Assembly: GCF_031846645.1 (NCBI RefSeq) | Contig: NZ_JAVRHN010000006.1 | Coordinates: forward strand, 124,001 to 188,000 | Direction of reading: 5' to 3' | DNA: 64,000 nucleotides | Origin: Autumnicola psychrophila | Lineage (GTDB): Bacteria > Bacteroidota > Bacteroidia > Flavobacteriales > Flavobacteriaceae | Shown: positions 51,777 through 61,044 of the stretch, piece after piece | How the letters are laid out: each line of letters begins with the position of its first letter | How positions within the stretch are numbered: position 1 is the first letter of the stretch | Made by a program: the position numbers and the translations under genes | Notes under the pieces: model-generated | Database searches by the model: none | The model's input: only the letters and a program-made list of their open reading frames with translations | Told to the model about the DNA's origin: nothing

Positions 51777-53711
51777 ATGAACATGAAACACTACTTATTT
51801 CAATTCTTTTGCCTGTGGTTTTTTTTTACATACACCAACAAAGCAGCTGCTTTCCAAACTTCCTCCCCTGAAGACATTCACGTATGGGAAATGCAGGAAT
51901 TAACTTTTGAAGCTGAAAACACTTATGATAATTATTACACAGATGTTAAGGTATGGGTAGATTTAAAAGGTCCCGGTTTTTCAAAACGTATCTACGGATT
52001 TTGGGATGGTGACAATATTTTTAGAGTAAGGCTGGTGGCAACAGCGCCAGGTGAATGGGAATGGACCAGCGGATCTACTTCTGAAGATTCTGGATTAAAA
52101 CAGAAGTCAGGTAAATTTACAGCTGTAGAATGGACAGAACAGGAAAAGCAGGAAAATCCTAACCGACGGGGCTTTGTACAGGCCACACCAAACGGACACG
52201 CCCTGCAATATGCAGATGGCACTCCGTATTTCATGGTTGGCGATACCTGGCTTGCCGGTAGCACCTGGCGGCTGCCGTTTCGCAGTGCTTCCACATCAGA
52301 CGAATATAGTCCGGGACCGGGAATTGGTTTTGAGGATGCGCTAAATTACCGCCGGAACCAGGGCTTTAATTCCGTTAGTATGATTGCAGCCTTTCCAAAC
52401 TGGGAAGCCGATAATAACCCCAGCACTTATGCCGATGAAAACGGAATTTTTGTGCGTAATGCCTGGGAAAAGTTTGGCTATGATGTTGCCAGTGATGAAG
52501 GAATAGACGCTTCGGGCGGCGAAAGTTACTGGGGAACTTTTACCGCAAAAAATATGCGGGATGAATATGGGAACTTGCCCTTTTCTATGTCTGCTGAACA
52601 TAAAGGAGTCTCAAATTTCAACAATATCAATCCGGAATACTTTCAGAGTCTCGACAAGAAAATGCAATATATGTCGAAAGAAGGATTTGTGCCTTTGCTG
52701 GAAACTATTCGGCGGGATGCAGGACCTTCATGGAATGCTTATTTCAACTTTAAGGAATCCTTTGCCCGCTATGTGCAGTACCTGATTTCCCGTTACGGAG
52801 CGCAGAACTTTTTGTTCAGCGGAATTCACCTTGACTGGATTCCGGAAGATTTCAGTCTTACAGCAGAGCAGTTTAACGAGGCCCTCACCTACCACTTAAA
52901 TACCTATGGGCCGCCACCTTTTGGGCAGCCGCATACAAGTCTAATAGACCGCTCCACGTATACAACCTTTGGCCACGGGGAGGAAGTGCCCTGGCTGGAT
53001 ATGCACAGCGTAGGGAACAAACCGAGGGACCACGGATTTTACGGGGCTATGGACACTTTATTTCATTTAGAACCTCCGTATCCTGCCATTAATTTTGAGC
53101 CTTATTATACAGGCTGGGATCATGAAATCAACAAACCTGGTGGGGAAACTCCAGTAGCCAATTCCGATAGGGATAATTATTTTGCACGCGCACAAATGTA
53201 CGGGTCTGTGCTTTCAGGAGGCTTAGCAGGCCACGTTCATGGGACAGCAGCTTATGATATTACCACTACCGGAGAGCCCGCCGGAGCCCGCCCTCAAATT
53301 TGGGATGCACTGAAATATGAATCCGGAAATCAAATGCAGCACCTTAGATCGTTTATGCTTTCTGAAGGTGATCGTTATCAACAACTGAAACCCAGTCATC
53401 AACGCCTCCATCCGCATAAATCCGAAACCAGCAAGTTACGCGGTTTGGACGGTTGGACACTCATGATGATGACTCCGGAAAAGGATTTCTCTTTGTTGTA
53501 TATTGAAAATAAGGCAGAGCTGCCAACCATAAGCGGATTAAAGAAAAATACTTCTTATTCCTTTGAATGGTATAATCCCAGGAACGGGGAATGGCATGAA
53601 CCTGAAGTAATTAAATCTGATCGGAAGGGAAATTTGAAGCTTTCCAACTTTCCTGATGGTTCAAATCCATCTTCTAAGGACTGGGCAGCCAAAATTCTGC
53701 AAACGGAATAA
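51777..53711 (+). CDS. DUF5060/DUF4038 glycoside hydrolase with collagen-binding-like C-domain
   Basis: This 644-aa secreted enzyme has a signal peptide (about 1-25). A DUF5060 beta-sandwich follows (about 30-115, with VWVDLKGPGFSKRIYGFWDG and ATAPGEWEWTS). A DUF4038-type TIM-barrel comes next (from YFMVGDTWLAG to about residue 530, with LLETIRRDAGPSWN and INFEPYYTGWDHE). The C-terminal beta domain (from about 545, with LLYIENKAELPTI and YNPRNGEW) is of the putative collagen-binding type. Related enzymes act on plant cell-wall side chains such as apiosides or rhamnogalacturonans. The start is the ATG at 51777; an in-frame TTG just before and an ATG at 51783 are alternatives. Confidence 0.83.
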   Translation: MNMKHYLFQFFCLWFFFTYTNKAAAFQTSSPEDIHVWEMQELTFEAENTYDNYYTDVKVWVDLKGPGFSKRIYGFWDGDNIFRVRLVATAPGEWEWTSGSTSEDSGLKQKSGKFTAVEWTEQEKQENPNRRGFVQATPNGHALQYADGTPYFMVGDTWLAGSTWRLPFRSASTSDEYSPGPGIGFEDALNYRRNQGFNSVSMIAAFPNWEADNNPSTYADENGIFVRNAWEKFGYDVASDEGIDASGGESYWGTFTAKNMRDEYGNLPFSMSAEHKGVSNFNNINPEYFQSLDKKMQYMSKEGFVPLLETIRRDAGPSWNAYFNFKESFARYVQYLISRYGAQNFLFSGIHLDWIPEDFSLTAEQFNEALTYHLNTYGPPPFGQPHTSLIDRSTYTTFGHGEEVPWLDMHSVGNKPRDHGFYGAMDTLFHLEPPYPAINFEPYYTGWDHEINKPGGETPVANSDRDNYFARAQMYGSVLSGGLAGHVHGTAAYDITTTGEPAGARPQIWDALKYESGNQMQHLRSFMLSEGDRYQQLKPSHQRLHPHKSETSKLRGLDGWTLMMMTPEKDFSLLYIENKAELPTISGLKKNTSYSFEWYNPRNGEWHEPEVIKSDRKGNLKLSNFPDGSNPSSKDWAAKILQTE

Positions 53712-53737
53712 AACAGCGATTTTAAGAAGGCCTCAAA

Positions 53738-53755
53738 TTTGGCAATTATCGACCT
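53738..53755 (+). repeat. dispersed intergenic repeat, copy 9
   Basis: TTTGGCAATTATCGACCT is an exact core copy, preceded by AAGAAGGCCTCAAA. It occupies the 64-nt convergent gap between the DUF4038 gene and moeA. Confidence 0.85.
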
Positions 53756-53775
53756 ATAGAGAAGTCAACTTCTAT

Positions 53776-54957
53776 TTATAAGTTGTAAATCTTTACCAAA
53801 GTTCCGGCTTTAACCTCTTCTTTATCTTCTTCTAACTCCACAAGGCAATTCGCAGTACTAAACGCCTGCAGATTGAAGGACTGTTGTGCGCCTAAAACTT
53901 CTACTTCGGCTCCATTGGTTTTGGCTTTTACGAAAAAGGTCAGACCCGGCTTTTTCTTATGAACTTCGGCTAAAATCAGCTCGCTATCAGCATTCCAGAC
54001 ATTATTCCGACCTTTAAAGTAATAGAGACAGGGCTTTACATACTGATTAAAACAACTTAAAACCGAAGCAGGATTCCCCGGAAGTGCAAAAATCCATTTT
54101 TCTTCCTTTTTACCAGCGAACATTGGTTTTCCCGGCCGTTGTTTTATTTTGTAGAAAAGCTCCTTCACTCCTGCATTTTCCAGGCATTCCTTTACAAAAT
54201 CATAATCGCCCACAGAAATACCTCCGCTTAAAATAAGCACATCCTGTTGCTCCAGGGCTTCATCAATTATTTTCTGAAGCTCCTCTTTTTTATCTGATGC
54301 TTTTCTGGGAAAAATTTCTGTTACTCCGGTCTTTTTCAGCAAAGCTTCGAGCATGGGTCCGTTGGAATTATAAATTTCGCCTGATTTTAGGGGAGATCCC
54401 GGTTCTTTTAATTCATCTCCGGTAATGATATAAGCCACAGAAGGTGCTTTATAGATTTTAACCTCAGCCAGGCCAACAGAAGCCAACAGCCCAATAATGC
54501 CGGGAGAAATTACTGTTCCTCTTTTCAGAATCAAATCGCCACGTTTACATTGCGAGCCTTTTAAGCGCACGTTGCTCCCGCTACTTATTTTATCCTGCTG
54601 ATAATATATTTCACCTGAAACTTCATTTTTGGCTATTAATTCCTGCGGAATAACCGTATCTGTTCCTTCCGGAATTTTAGCCCCGGTAAAAATGCGTGCG
54701 GCCTCTCCCCTTTCTATTTTATATGCTGATGTATCTCCTGCCTGAACAATGGTATTCACTTTCCAGCGCTGAAGTTTTACGTCAAACTTCAGAGCATAAC
54801 CGTCCATAGCCGAATTATTAAATGAGGGAACATCTATGGGGGAATTTATATCTTCAGCTACTATAGAGTCAAGGCTTTGGCCAAGCGGTACCGCCTCAAT
54901 TTTTCCTCTTGTACAATTCTCTGAAAGAATTTTCCTGGCTTCATTTACTGAAATCAT
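53776..54957 (-). CDS. moeA: molybdopterin molybdotransferase
   Basis: MoeA inserts molybdate into adenylated molybdopterin. The 393-aa sequence carries the MoeA signatures NNSAMDGYAL, GDTSAYKIERGEAARIFTGAKIPEGTDTV (shortened), RLKGSQCKRGDLIL, GDELKEPG and LSGGISVGDYDFVKE, with the ALPGNPASVLSCF loop in the second half. Length is standard. It overlaps moaA by 4 nt and is the second gene of that pair. Confidence 0.94.
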   Translation of the reverse strand: MISVNEARKILSENCTRGKIEAVPLGQSLDSIVAEDINSPIDVPSFNNSAMDGYALKFDVKLQRWKVNTIVQAGDTSAYKIERGEAARIFTGAKIPEGTDTVIPQELIAKNEVSGEIYYQQDKISSGSNVRLKGSQCKRGDLILKRGTVISPGIIGLLASVGLAEVKIYKAPSVAYIITGDELKEPGSPLKSGEIYNSNGPMLEALLKKTGVTEIFPRKASDKKEELQKIIDEALEQQDVLILSGGISVGDYDFVKECLENAGVKELFYKIKQRPGKPMFAGKKEEKWIFALPGNPASVLSCFNQYVKPCLYYFKGRNNVWNADSELILAEVHKKKPGLTFFVKAKTNGAEVEVLGAQQSFNLQAFSTANCLVELEEDKEEVKAGTLVKIYNL

Positions 54958-55934
54958 CCGCCTATTTTAATCATACTACGGTTCTTAATTGCAGAAGCTT
55001 CTGCATCTTTATAGGATTTGGCAAACTGTCCGCCCATCACCGCATGTTTTCTTCGCACTGAAGTTTTAATCAGCGGAATTATATCCTCTCCTTTTCTAAG
55101 AGTTCCCAAGATATCCATTTCTTCACTTCCAAAGAGGCAGTTTTTCATCTTTCCGTCTGCGGTTAGGCGCATCCGGTTACAGTCTCCGCAAAAATGTTCG
55201 GTCATTGTGGTAATAAAAGCAAACGTACCTTCATGCCCTATGGCTTTATATTTTTTGGCGGTTGCATGAGGTCTATCTTTCAGTTTCACCATATCATATT
55301 CTTCCTCTACCCACTTAAGCATTTGCGTGGCCGTAATGACTTTTTTGCTGTTCCAGTGATTACCTTCAAAAGGCATAAACTCAATCATTCGCACGTGTAA
55401 CGGTAAATCTTTGGTAATCGCCACAAAATCAAGAATCTCTTTTTCTATGACTCCTTCTATTGCTACGGCATTGATTTTGACCCTGAAACCTTCGTCTAAA
55501 AGCAACAAAATATTATTCCATACCAGCTGAAACTGATCTCTTTTGGTAATCTTTTTAAAAGTTTCGGAATCTAAAGTATCCAGGCTCACATTCAGGGATT
55601 TTACTCCGGCTGCCTTCAACTGCGGAATATATTTATGACCGAGTACAGCGTTGGTGGTAAGGCTTATCTCTACGGGTAAATTTGAAAGCTTTTGAAGGAT
55701 TTCCGAAAATTCTTTTCGAACCATCGGCTCGCCCCCGGTTAACCTGATTTTATTAACGCCCAGATCTACAAAAGTTTTCGCAATTTGCACAATTTCTTCC
55801 ACCTGCATAAGGTGCTTGTTAGGCAAACACTGGATATTCTCATCTGGCATACAATACTGGCACCTGAAGTTACAGCTGTCTGTAAGAGAAATCCTAAGGT
55901 AATCGTGAATTCTTTGATGAGTATCCTGAAGCAT
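54954..55934 (-). CDS. moaA: GTP 3',8-cyclase
   Basis: MoaA is the radical-SAM enzyme that starts cofactor synthesis from GTP. The 326-aa protein has the N-terminal CxxxCxxC at Cys21, Cys25 and Cys28. It also has RLTGGEPMVRKEF, SLTTNAVLG and the second cluster motif HFCGDCNRMRLTADGKMKNC near residues 240-260. It ends with the conserved Gly-Gly tail (IKIGG) needed for activity. It heads the moaA-moeA pair, distant from the other moco genes by about 7 kb. Confidence 0.95.
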   Translation of the reverse strand: MLQDTHQRIHDYLRISLTDSCNFRCQYCMPDENIQCLPNKHLMQVEEIVQIAKTFVDLGVNKIRLTGGEPMVRKEFSEILQKLSNLPVEISLTTNAVLGHKYIPQLKAAGVKSLNVSLDTLDSETFKKITKRDQFQLVWNNILLLLDEGFRVKINAVAIEGVIEKEILDFVAITKDLPLHVRMIEFMPFEGNHWNSKKVITATQMLKWVEEEYDMVKLKDRPHATAKKYKAIGHEGTFAFITTMTEHFCGDCNRMRLTADGKMKNCLFGSEEMDILGTLRKGEDIIPLIKTSVRRKHAVMGGQFAKSYKDAEASAIKNRSMIKIGG

Positions 55935-56009
55935 TATACATTTTTAGAATTCTAAATTTAAGGAATAAGAATTACAGAAACCAAAGTCTACGAGCCTTTT
56001 TAATTTTTA

Positions 56010-56089
56010 CTCGATAATCGAGATTTAATGCTCCGAGGCTTGCCTCGAAATCGAAAATCATTTCTTCTTAATTCTTCGTGGGCTTGCCC
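56010..56089. repeat. cluster of three short palindromes (REP-like)
   Basis: CTCGATAATCGAG (56010-56022), CGAGGCTTGCCTCG (56034-56047) and GGGCTTGCCC (56080-56089) follow each other. The shared GGCTTGCC centre suggests a REP-like family; only this cluster occurs in the window. Confidence 0.65.
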
Positions 56090-56161
56090 CAAAGCAGTAT
56101 ACTACGGATATGTTATTTACAACCTCTTTTTCTGAAGAAAAGAAAAAAGTCAAGCCCGGAA

Positions 56162-56179
56162 TTTGCCAATTTTCGATCT
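56162..56179 (+). repeat. dispersed intergenic repeat, copy 10
   Basis: TTTGCCAATTTTCGATCT is a full core match, with TTCTGAAG (56130-56137) and GAAAAAAGTCAAGCCCGGA on its left, the same layout as copies 6 and 11. Confidence 0.8.
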
Positions 56180-56315
56180 TTATTCCCCAGAAAGACCAAA
56201 AAATGCAGATTATTTCAGCTTGAATTCAGAAAAAGGTTAAAATCAGCTACTTTTTTACTTTTTGCATTGTAAATTTTTTCTTCCGAAGAAAATAGGTAGA
56301 AGGACAGCCTTCAAA

Positions 56316-56333
56316 TTTGGCAATTATCGACCT
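56316..56333 (+). repeat. dispersed intergenic repeat, copy 11
   Basis: TTTGGCAATTATCGACCT is an exact core copy, with TTCCGAAG (56281-56288) and GGACAGCCTTCAAA upstream. It is only 154 nt from copy 10. Confidence 0.85.
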
Positions 56334-56380
56334 GAATAATGGCAAATGGCTAAAATTCAGCTCAATTTTAGCGATTTCAG

Positions 56381-56414
56381 AAAAAAAAAGAGGAGCAAAT
56401 GAATCTGCTCCTCT
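56381..56414 (-). terminator. rho-independent terminator of the GH8 gene
   Basis: On the minus strand, AGAGGAGCA (56414-56406) pairs with TGCTCCTCT (56397-56389) around an 8-nt loop, followed by eight T residues (56388-56381). The stem is a perfect 9 bp and begins 30 nt after the GH8 stop codon. Confidence 0.92.
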
Positions 56415-56444
56415 GATTTATTTTTAAATGTTTCAATCCTACTT

Positions 56445-57764
56445 TTAATTCATTTCAGGAGTAATAATTTGATAATTTCCGCTTAAATGCATCAGGCTAA
56501 AGAGGTACATAAGGCCATCAAAGTAAGGATCAAAATACGCGTCTGGATAAGGTTCCAGTTTGGCATTCCAGATTGCATCCACAAATTCCCGACTTTTCTC
56601 CTGGGGACTCATAATAGCAGTAGTAGCCGCGGTAGAGACTAATCCCAGCGAATGTCTTAACTTCTGGTAACCTCCCGCAGGCAGGATCCAGTCTGGAGTT
56701 GTTCCATCTATGTTATATTGATCTACGTAAGTATCCATTCCCTGCTCATACAGGAAATTCTGAAAACGTTTGGCATAATCCTGCTGCCACTCCTTGTCTT
56801 TTGCATACCAGCTATAGTCCATCGCAACATTCATAGGAACCCGCCAGGAGTCATACCTGAAGGCATCACCCATTTTACCCCTGCTATGCGGCTCACCGCT
56901 AAATTCAGAATAATCTGGTGTTAAAGCCGTGACGGGATGAGTAGCGCGATGAAGAAAAGCGCGGGCAGTATCGGCATATTCCCTGTACAATTCTTCCCGC
57001 CCATCATTGGCATAATCTGCCCAGACTTCGTAAAATGCGGACAAATGGTAAGATGGGTCTGTCCAGTCGTAACCACTTTCGTCTGGTACGAAATTTATCA
57101 TTTTATGCTCTGTATTAATCACATTTTTAATACCCATAGTACCGTCTTTACTATACATCGCGTCAAGAATTCTTCTTGCTTCTGCATAGTAATCTATACC
57201 GGTATCATTCCCCCAACGGTTTGAGGCAAATAAAAGATCGGTAACAAAATACAGCTCCCCGTCTGAAGCTGAACCTTCGGCATTATGTTTTCCGGTTTTG
57301 GGATCTACGCTCCAGGCAAAATAGGCATCACGCGGGCCGCCCTGGTGCTGCATATTTTCTTTCGTCCAACGCCAGAGTTTATCAAAAACATCTTTTTTAT
57401 CCAGCTGCACGGCCACCATCATGCCGTATGAAAGCCCTTCTGTTCTCGCATCCTTATTTTTAATATCGGAAACGTAAGCCATAGAATCATTAACCTCAAA
57501 ATAAACACGTTCTGGTCCTTCAAAAAGATCATGATATGCTTTCTTCAGTTTTGCGTCAATGGCTTCCTGCGAATAACCGGCCTCTAAAAACACATTACGA
57601 TATTTGCCTGTTTCGGCAGCTCCTTTTTCCCATGGTTCTAAATTTCCGCGAGAATCTGTAACATTATCTTTTGATTCACGCTGTTTAGCAGATGAACATC
57701 CTGCTATTGAAATAAGAACAATCACCAAAAAGGCAATTGTGCTTAATAATTGATTTTTCTTCAT
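56445..57764 (-). CDS. glycoside hydrolase family 8 lipoprotein (oligoxylanase-like)
   Basis: This 439-aa lipoprotein has lipobox SIAG-Cys23. The GH8 barrel shows the acid Glu109 in DARTEGLSYGMM, substrate-binding SASDGELYF (Asp168) and the base region GDAFRYDSWRVPMN (Asp300, Asp305). ILPAGGYQKLRHSLGLVSTAA near the end is close to reducing-end xylose-releasing exo-oligoxylanases. It would trim xylan fragments at the cell surface or in the periplasm. It has its own terminator and stands alone. Confidence 0.9.
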   Translation of the reverse strand: MKKNQLLSTIAFLVIVLISIAGCSSAKQRESKDNVTDSRGNLEPWEKGAAETGKYRNVFLEAGYSQEAIDAKLKKAYHDLFEGPERVYFEVNDSMAYVSDIKNKDARTEGLSYGMMVAVQLDKKDVFDKLWRWTKENMQHQGGPRDAYFAWSVDPKTGKHNAEGSASDGELYFVTDLLFASNRWGNDTGIDYYAEARRILDAMYSKDGTMGIKNVINTEHKMINFVPDESGYDWTDPSYHLSAFYEVWADYANDGREELYREYADTARAFLHRATHPVTALTPDYSEFSGEPHSRGKMGDAFRYDSWRVPMNVAMDYSWYAKDKEWQQDYAKRFQNFLYEQGMDTYVDQYNIDGTTPDWILPAGGYQKLRHSLGLVSTAATTAIMSPQEKSREFVDAIWNAKLEPYPDAYFDPYFDGLMYLFSLMHLSGNYQIITPEMN

Positions 57765-58020
57765 TTTAGTAGTAGTAGCTTTAGTAATTTAATATTTAAT
57801 AAAGGCCATCTGAAAAGAATGGTTTTGATGTCATCAATTTCTCGTCTTATTAAGATCTTTCAAGATAGTAATTTTAGGGTTATAGCCACAGCTACTTTTA
57901 ATAATATCTATACAGATGGTTATCTTCCTTTTGGATCCTGTTGGGACAATCCCACCGAGGAGTTTATGGACTTTTCACCTAATTTGCGCCCAATTACCCA
58001 CTTTACGAATTAACTATATC

Positions 58021-59544
58021 CTATCGCTTCTTTTTCAGAGAATATAAATCTTTCCTTCTATCTTTCATATTTCTTACACTTCCGAAGTTGTGCAACTCTT
58101 TCAATAAATCCAGATCTACATCTACCAGCAGCGTACTTTCTGTATTCGGCGTAGCTTCAGCTTTAATTCCGTTTACCGGGAATGCAAAGTCAGACGGAGT
58201 TAAAACTGCGCTTTGTGCATACTGAATATCCATATTGTTGACCTTAGGCAAATTCCCTACAGAACCAGCGATAGCTACATAACATTCATTCTCCACCGCC
58301 CTCGCCTGTGCACAGATTTTCACACGGGAATAGCCGTTTTGAGTATCTGTCATAAAAGGAACAAAAAGAATATTCATCCCTTCTTCTGCCAAAATCCTGG
58401 AAACTTCAGGAAATTCCACATCGTAACAAATTAAAACTCCAATCTTACCACAATCTGTATCAAAAGTTTCCAGTTTATTACCGCCCTTCATTCCCCAGGC
58501 AGATTCTTCTGCCGGAGTAATATGGAGTTTTTCATAACGTTCATAACTTCCATCTCTTCGGCACAGGTAACCAACATTATACATGTGCTCACCAATAGCC
58601 TGCGGCATGCTTCCGGTAATAATATTGATGTTATAGTTAATTGCAAACTCACTGAAAGTTTCCAGGAGACGATCTGTATACCCTGAAAGTCCGCGAATTG
58701 CTTCAGGTTCTGAAAGATGATTGAATTGCGCCATTAAAGGAGCATTAAACAATTCAGGAAAAAGAATAAAGTCGCTCTGGTAATTGCTTACCGCATCTAC
58801 AAAAAATTCAATCTGGGACACCAGCGCTTCATAATCCTTGAACAGCCTCATTTGCCATTGTACGAGGCCCAATCTTACAACTGTTTTTGTAGTATTTACA
58901 AGCTTTTGAGGTTTTGTGTAATAGATGTTATTCCACTCCATTAAAGTGGCAAATTCTTTACTTTCATGGTCGCCTGATAGATATCCTTTAATCACCTTTT
59001 TAACGTGAAAATCGTTGGATAGCTGGAAAGACAACACAGGATCGTGAATTTCCTGAAGTTTGACTTTATCAATATATTTTTTAGGCGTTAACTCATCGGC
59101 ATATTTTGAATAATTTGGTATTCGCCCTCCAAAAATGATCGATTTTAGATTAAGGTGCTCGCAAAGTTCTTTCCTTGCTTCATAAAGTCTTCTTCCCAAT
59201 CTCATGCCCCGGAATTCCGGGTGAATAAAAACATCTATTCCGTAGAGAACATTTCCGTTTTTGGTATGTGTAGAAAAATTTTCACCACCAAGAATTTCTT
59301 CATAGTTGTGATTATCGTCAAAATTATCATAGTCTACAATAATGGAAAGTGCACAGCCGGCAATTCTATTATCTATAATAATACACAACTGGCCTTCAGG
59401 AAATTTATTGACAAGCGTCTTAATTTCACCTTTGGTCCAATATTCATCGGGCATCGCATGATAACTTTTTATCATGGAAACCTTCAACTCTTCATAATCC
59501 TTAACCCGTAAATTCCTTAACTCAATTTTTGCTGAATCGATCAC
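58021..59544 (-). CDS. GNAT acetyltransferase fused to carbon-nitrogen hydrolase (nitrilase family)
   Basis: This 507-aa protein joins two enzymes. Residues 1 to about 210 are a GNAT domain with the acetyl-CoA motif PEFRGMRLGRRLYEARKEL. Residues about 222-507 are a nitrilase/amidase with the catalytic triad Glu in LFPELFNAP, Lys in YEKLHITPAEES, and Cys in GVLICYDVEFPE. The fusion is a known, widespread type of unclear substrate. It is a single-gene unit between GH8 and the response regulator. A TATCTTTG promoter element lies just upstream. Confidence 0.9.
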   Translation of the reverse strand: MIDSAKIELRNLRVKDYEELKVSMIKSYHAMPDEYWTKGEIKTLVNKFPEGQLCIIIDNRIAGCALSIIVDYDNFDDNHNYEEILGGENFSTHTKNGNVLYGIDVFIHPEFRGMRLGRRLYEARKELCEHLNLKSIIFGGRIPNYSKYADELTPKKYIDKVKLQEIHDPVLSFQLSNDFHVKKVIKGYLSGDHESKEFATLMEWNNIYYTKPQKLVNTTKTVVRLGLVQWQMRLFKDYEALVSQIEFFVDAVSNYQSDFILFPELFNAPLMAQFNHLSEPEAIRGLSGYTDRLLETFSEFAINYNINIITGSMPQAIGEHMYNVGYLCRRDGSYERYEKLHITPAEESAWGMKGGNKLETFDTDCGKIGVLICYDVEFPEVSRILAEEGMNILFVPFMTDTQNGYSRVKICAQARAVENECYVAIAGSVGNLPKVNNMDIQYAQSAVLTPSDFAFPVNGIKAEATPNTESTLLVDVDLDLLKELHNFGSVRNMKDRRKDLYSLKKKR

Positions 59545-59568
59545 TCTTATTTTTTAAATATTTGGTTG

Positions 59569-59576
59569 CAAAGATA
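59569..59576 (-). promoter_or_regulatory. -7-type promoter element of the GNAT-nitrilase gene
   Basis: The minus strand reads TATCTTTG, matching TAnnTTTG and identical to the element before the HAD gene. It lies 25-32 nt upstream of the ATG. Confidence 0.5.
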
Positions 59577-59632
59577 CTGCCTAAATAAGTGATTCTGAAA
59601 TAAAAGAAAGTGAACAGAAAATTTCTGAAGTC

Positions 59633-60265
59633 TTAAACCTGGTAAAGATCATTTTTAATAGCAAAAAGCACCAGGCCAATCCTGCTCTTTACTTCAAGCT
59701 TTTCGAAGAGGCTTTCCCTGTAGCCGTCAATTGTTTTTGGGCTTAGATTCATTTCTCCCGCTACTTCTTTATAGGTCATTTCAGAACAGGCATGGTTTAA
59801 AAATTCCAGTTCACGCCGTGTGAGGTTTTCAAATTTCTTCCCGGGCTTACCCTTTATCATCGCTTCTGAAACTTCATCGCTGTAGTAATACCCGCTGTTT
59901 AGAACTGATTGTAGCGCATAAAGAAACTCATCTGGCTCAATATCTTTCAGCAAATATCCCCTGCAGCCATTTCTAATCATTTTGATGATATAATTTTCAT
60001 CATGCTCCATGGTTAAAGCAAGAGCCTTTTGTTCAGGATAGTTTTCCTTTAACCATTCCATAGTCTCCAGGCCGTCTTTCACCGGCATTTTTATATCCAG
60101 AAGAACAATATCGGGCTTAGGTTTGCCTGTGTTGAAATAGTCAACCAATTCCTGTCCGTTTTTGAAAATCTCCACAACCTCAAAATCATCATAGGTTTTT
60201 AAAAGTCCGTGAAGGGATTTAGCAAAGAGAGTGTGATCATCAACGATTATAATCGTTTTATTCAT
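59633..60265 (-). CDS. LuxR/NarL-type response regulator
   Basis: This 210-aa regulator has an N-terminal receiver with the acidic pair Asp9-Asp10 and phosphoacceptor Asp57 in VLLDIKMPVKDG. The switch Thr is in LALTMEHD and the Lys in YLLKDIEPDEF. The C-terminal LuxR-type helix-turn-helix spans ENLTRRELEFLNHAC to KTIDGYRESLFEKL. It overlaps the histidine kinase gene by 8 nt and is its evident partner. Target genes are unknown. Confidence 0.92.
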   Translation of the reverse strand: MNKTIIIVDDHTLFAKSLHGLLKTYDDFEVVEIFKNGQELVDYFNTGKPKPDIVLLDIKMPVKDGLETMEWLKENYPEQKALALTMEHDENYIIKMIRNGCRGYLLKDIEPDEFLYALQSVLNSGYYYSDEVSEAMIKGKPGKKFENLTRRELEFLNHACSEMTYKEVAGEMNLSPKTIDGYRESLFEKLEVKSRIGLVLFAIKNDLYQV

Positions 60266-61040
60266 TTTTTCCAGGGTTAGAAGGATAGGATAAAGATAGA
60301 AAAGTTCCTTTGTTTTCTGAAGAACTTAGACGGAAGTCTGTTTTAATAAGTGCCGCCCTGCTCTTCATATTTAGTAATCCTGAACTTTTGTTAACCTCTT
60401 CAGGATTAAAACCAATGCCATCATCCTGAACTTCAATTTTCAAATTATCAGGCAAATACGAAAATTTAACCATTAAATTTGGAGCTTTTGCGTGCTTAAT
60501 TACATTCGAGAAAAATTCCTGAAGAATACGAAAAAGGATTATTTCGTCTTTTTTATCAATCTCGAATTTTTCACCTTCTATTTTGAATTCCACCTGAAGG
60601 ATATTAAGCCGTTCGAATCTATTAAGTTCATTTTCCACAGAAGCCATTAGCCCGGCATATTCCACAACTTCGTTATTTAGGGATTTTGACAGAGCGCGGA
60701 CTTCCTGTAAAGAAGCAGCCACCACTTCCTTTATCTCCAGAACCTCTTCCTTTTCAGGTAAGGTTTTGGAAAGAATATTTAATTGAAGATTAGCCACAGA
60801 AAGCAGCTGACCGATATTATCGTGCAACTCCCAGCTAACATTTTTAAGGGTTTGCTCCTGAATTTCTATCCTGGACTGTACAATTTCCTGCTCATAACGT
60901 TTTTCTGCCTCAAATTTTTCCTCCAGAAGTTTGTTTTTCCGTCTTTGGTAGGTGATAAAAAAAATGATCACAAAAGCCGTTAGCAGCAAGATCACTAACA
61001 CAAAATAGATGATGAGTAAGATTTCTTCTTTAGAAAGCAT
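60258..61040 (-). CDS. sensor histidine kinase (NarL-partner class)
   Basis: This 260-aa kinase has one N-terminal transmembrane helix (about 7-30), then a coiled-coil linker. The dimerisation region carries the phosphorylatable His73 in WELHDNIGQLL. The ATPase domain shows EFFSNVIKHAKA (N-box) and VQDDGIGFNPEEV (G1). The class phosphorylates LuxR-type regulators like the one downstream. It has no extracytoplasmic sensor of its own; the multi-helix protein encoded 4 nt upstream may provide the signal input. Confidence 0.9.
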   Translation of the reverse strand: MLSKEEILLIIYFVLVILLLTAFVIIFFITYQRRKNKLLEEKFEAEKRYEQEIVQSRIEIQEQTLKNVSWELHDNIGQLLSVANLQLNILSKTLPEKEEVLEIKEVVAASLQEVRALSKSLNNEVVEYAGLMASVENELNRFERLNILQVEFKIEGEKFEIDKKDEIILFRILQEFFSNVIKHAKAPNLMVKFSYLPDNLKIEVQDDGIGFNPEEVNKSSGLLNMKSRAALIKTDFRLSSSENKGTFLSLSYPSNPGKNE

Positions 61041-61044
61041 TTCT

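Larger units (their letters stand above)
55935..56444. other. 510-nt gap rich in repeats
   Basis: It holds a cluster of small palindromes (56010-56089), two dispersed-repeat copies (56162-56179 and 56316-56333) and the GH8 terminator (56381-56414). No gene was identified. Confidence 0.7.

Noticed and set aside
57750..58013. Plus-strand open frame of 87 codons upstream of the GH8 gene
   Set aside because: It overlaps the GH8 start, has no recognisable domain, begins in low-complexity DNA and fills the expected promoter region of the GH8 gene. It may be open by chance.
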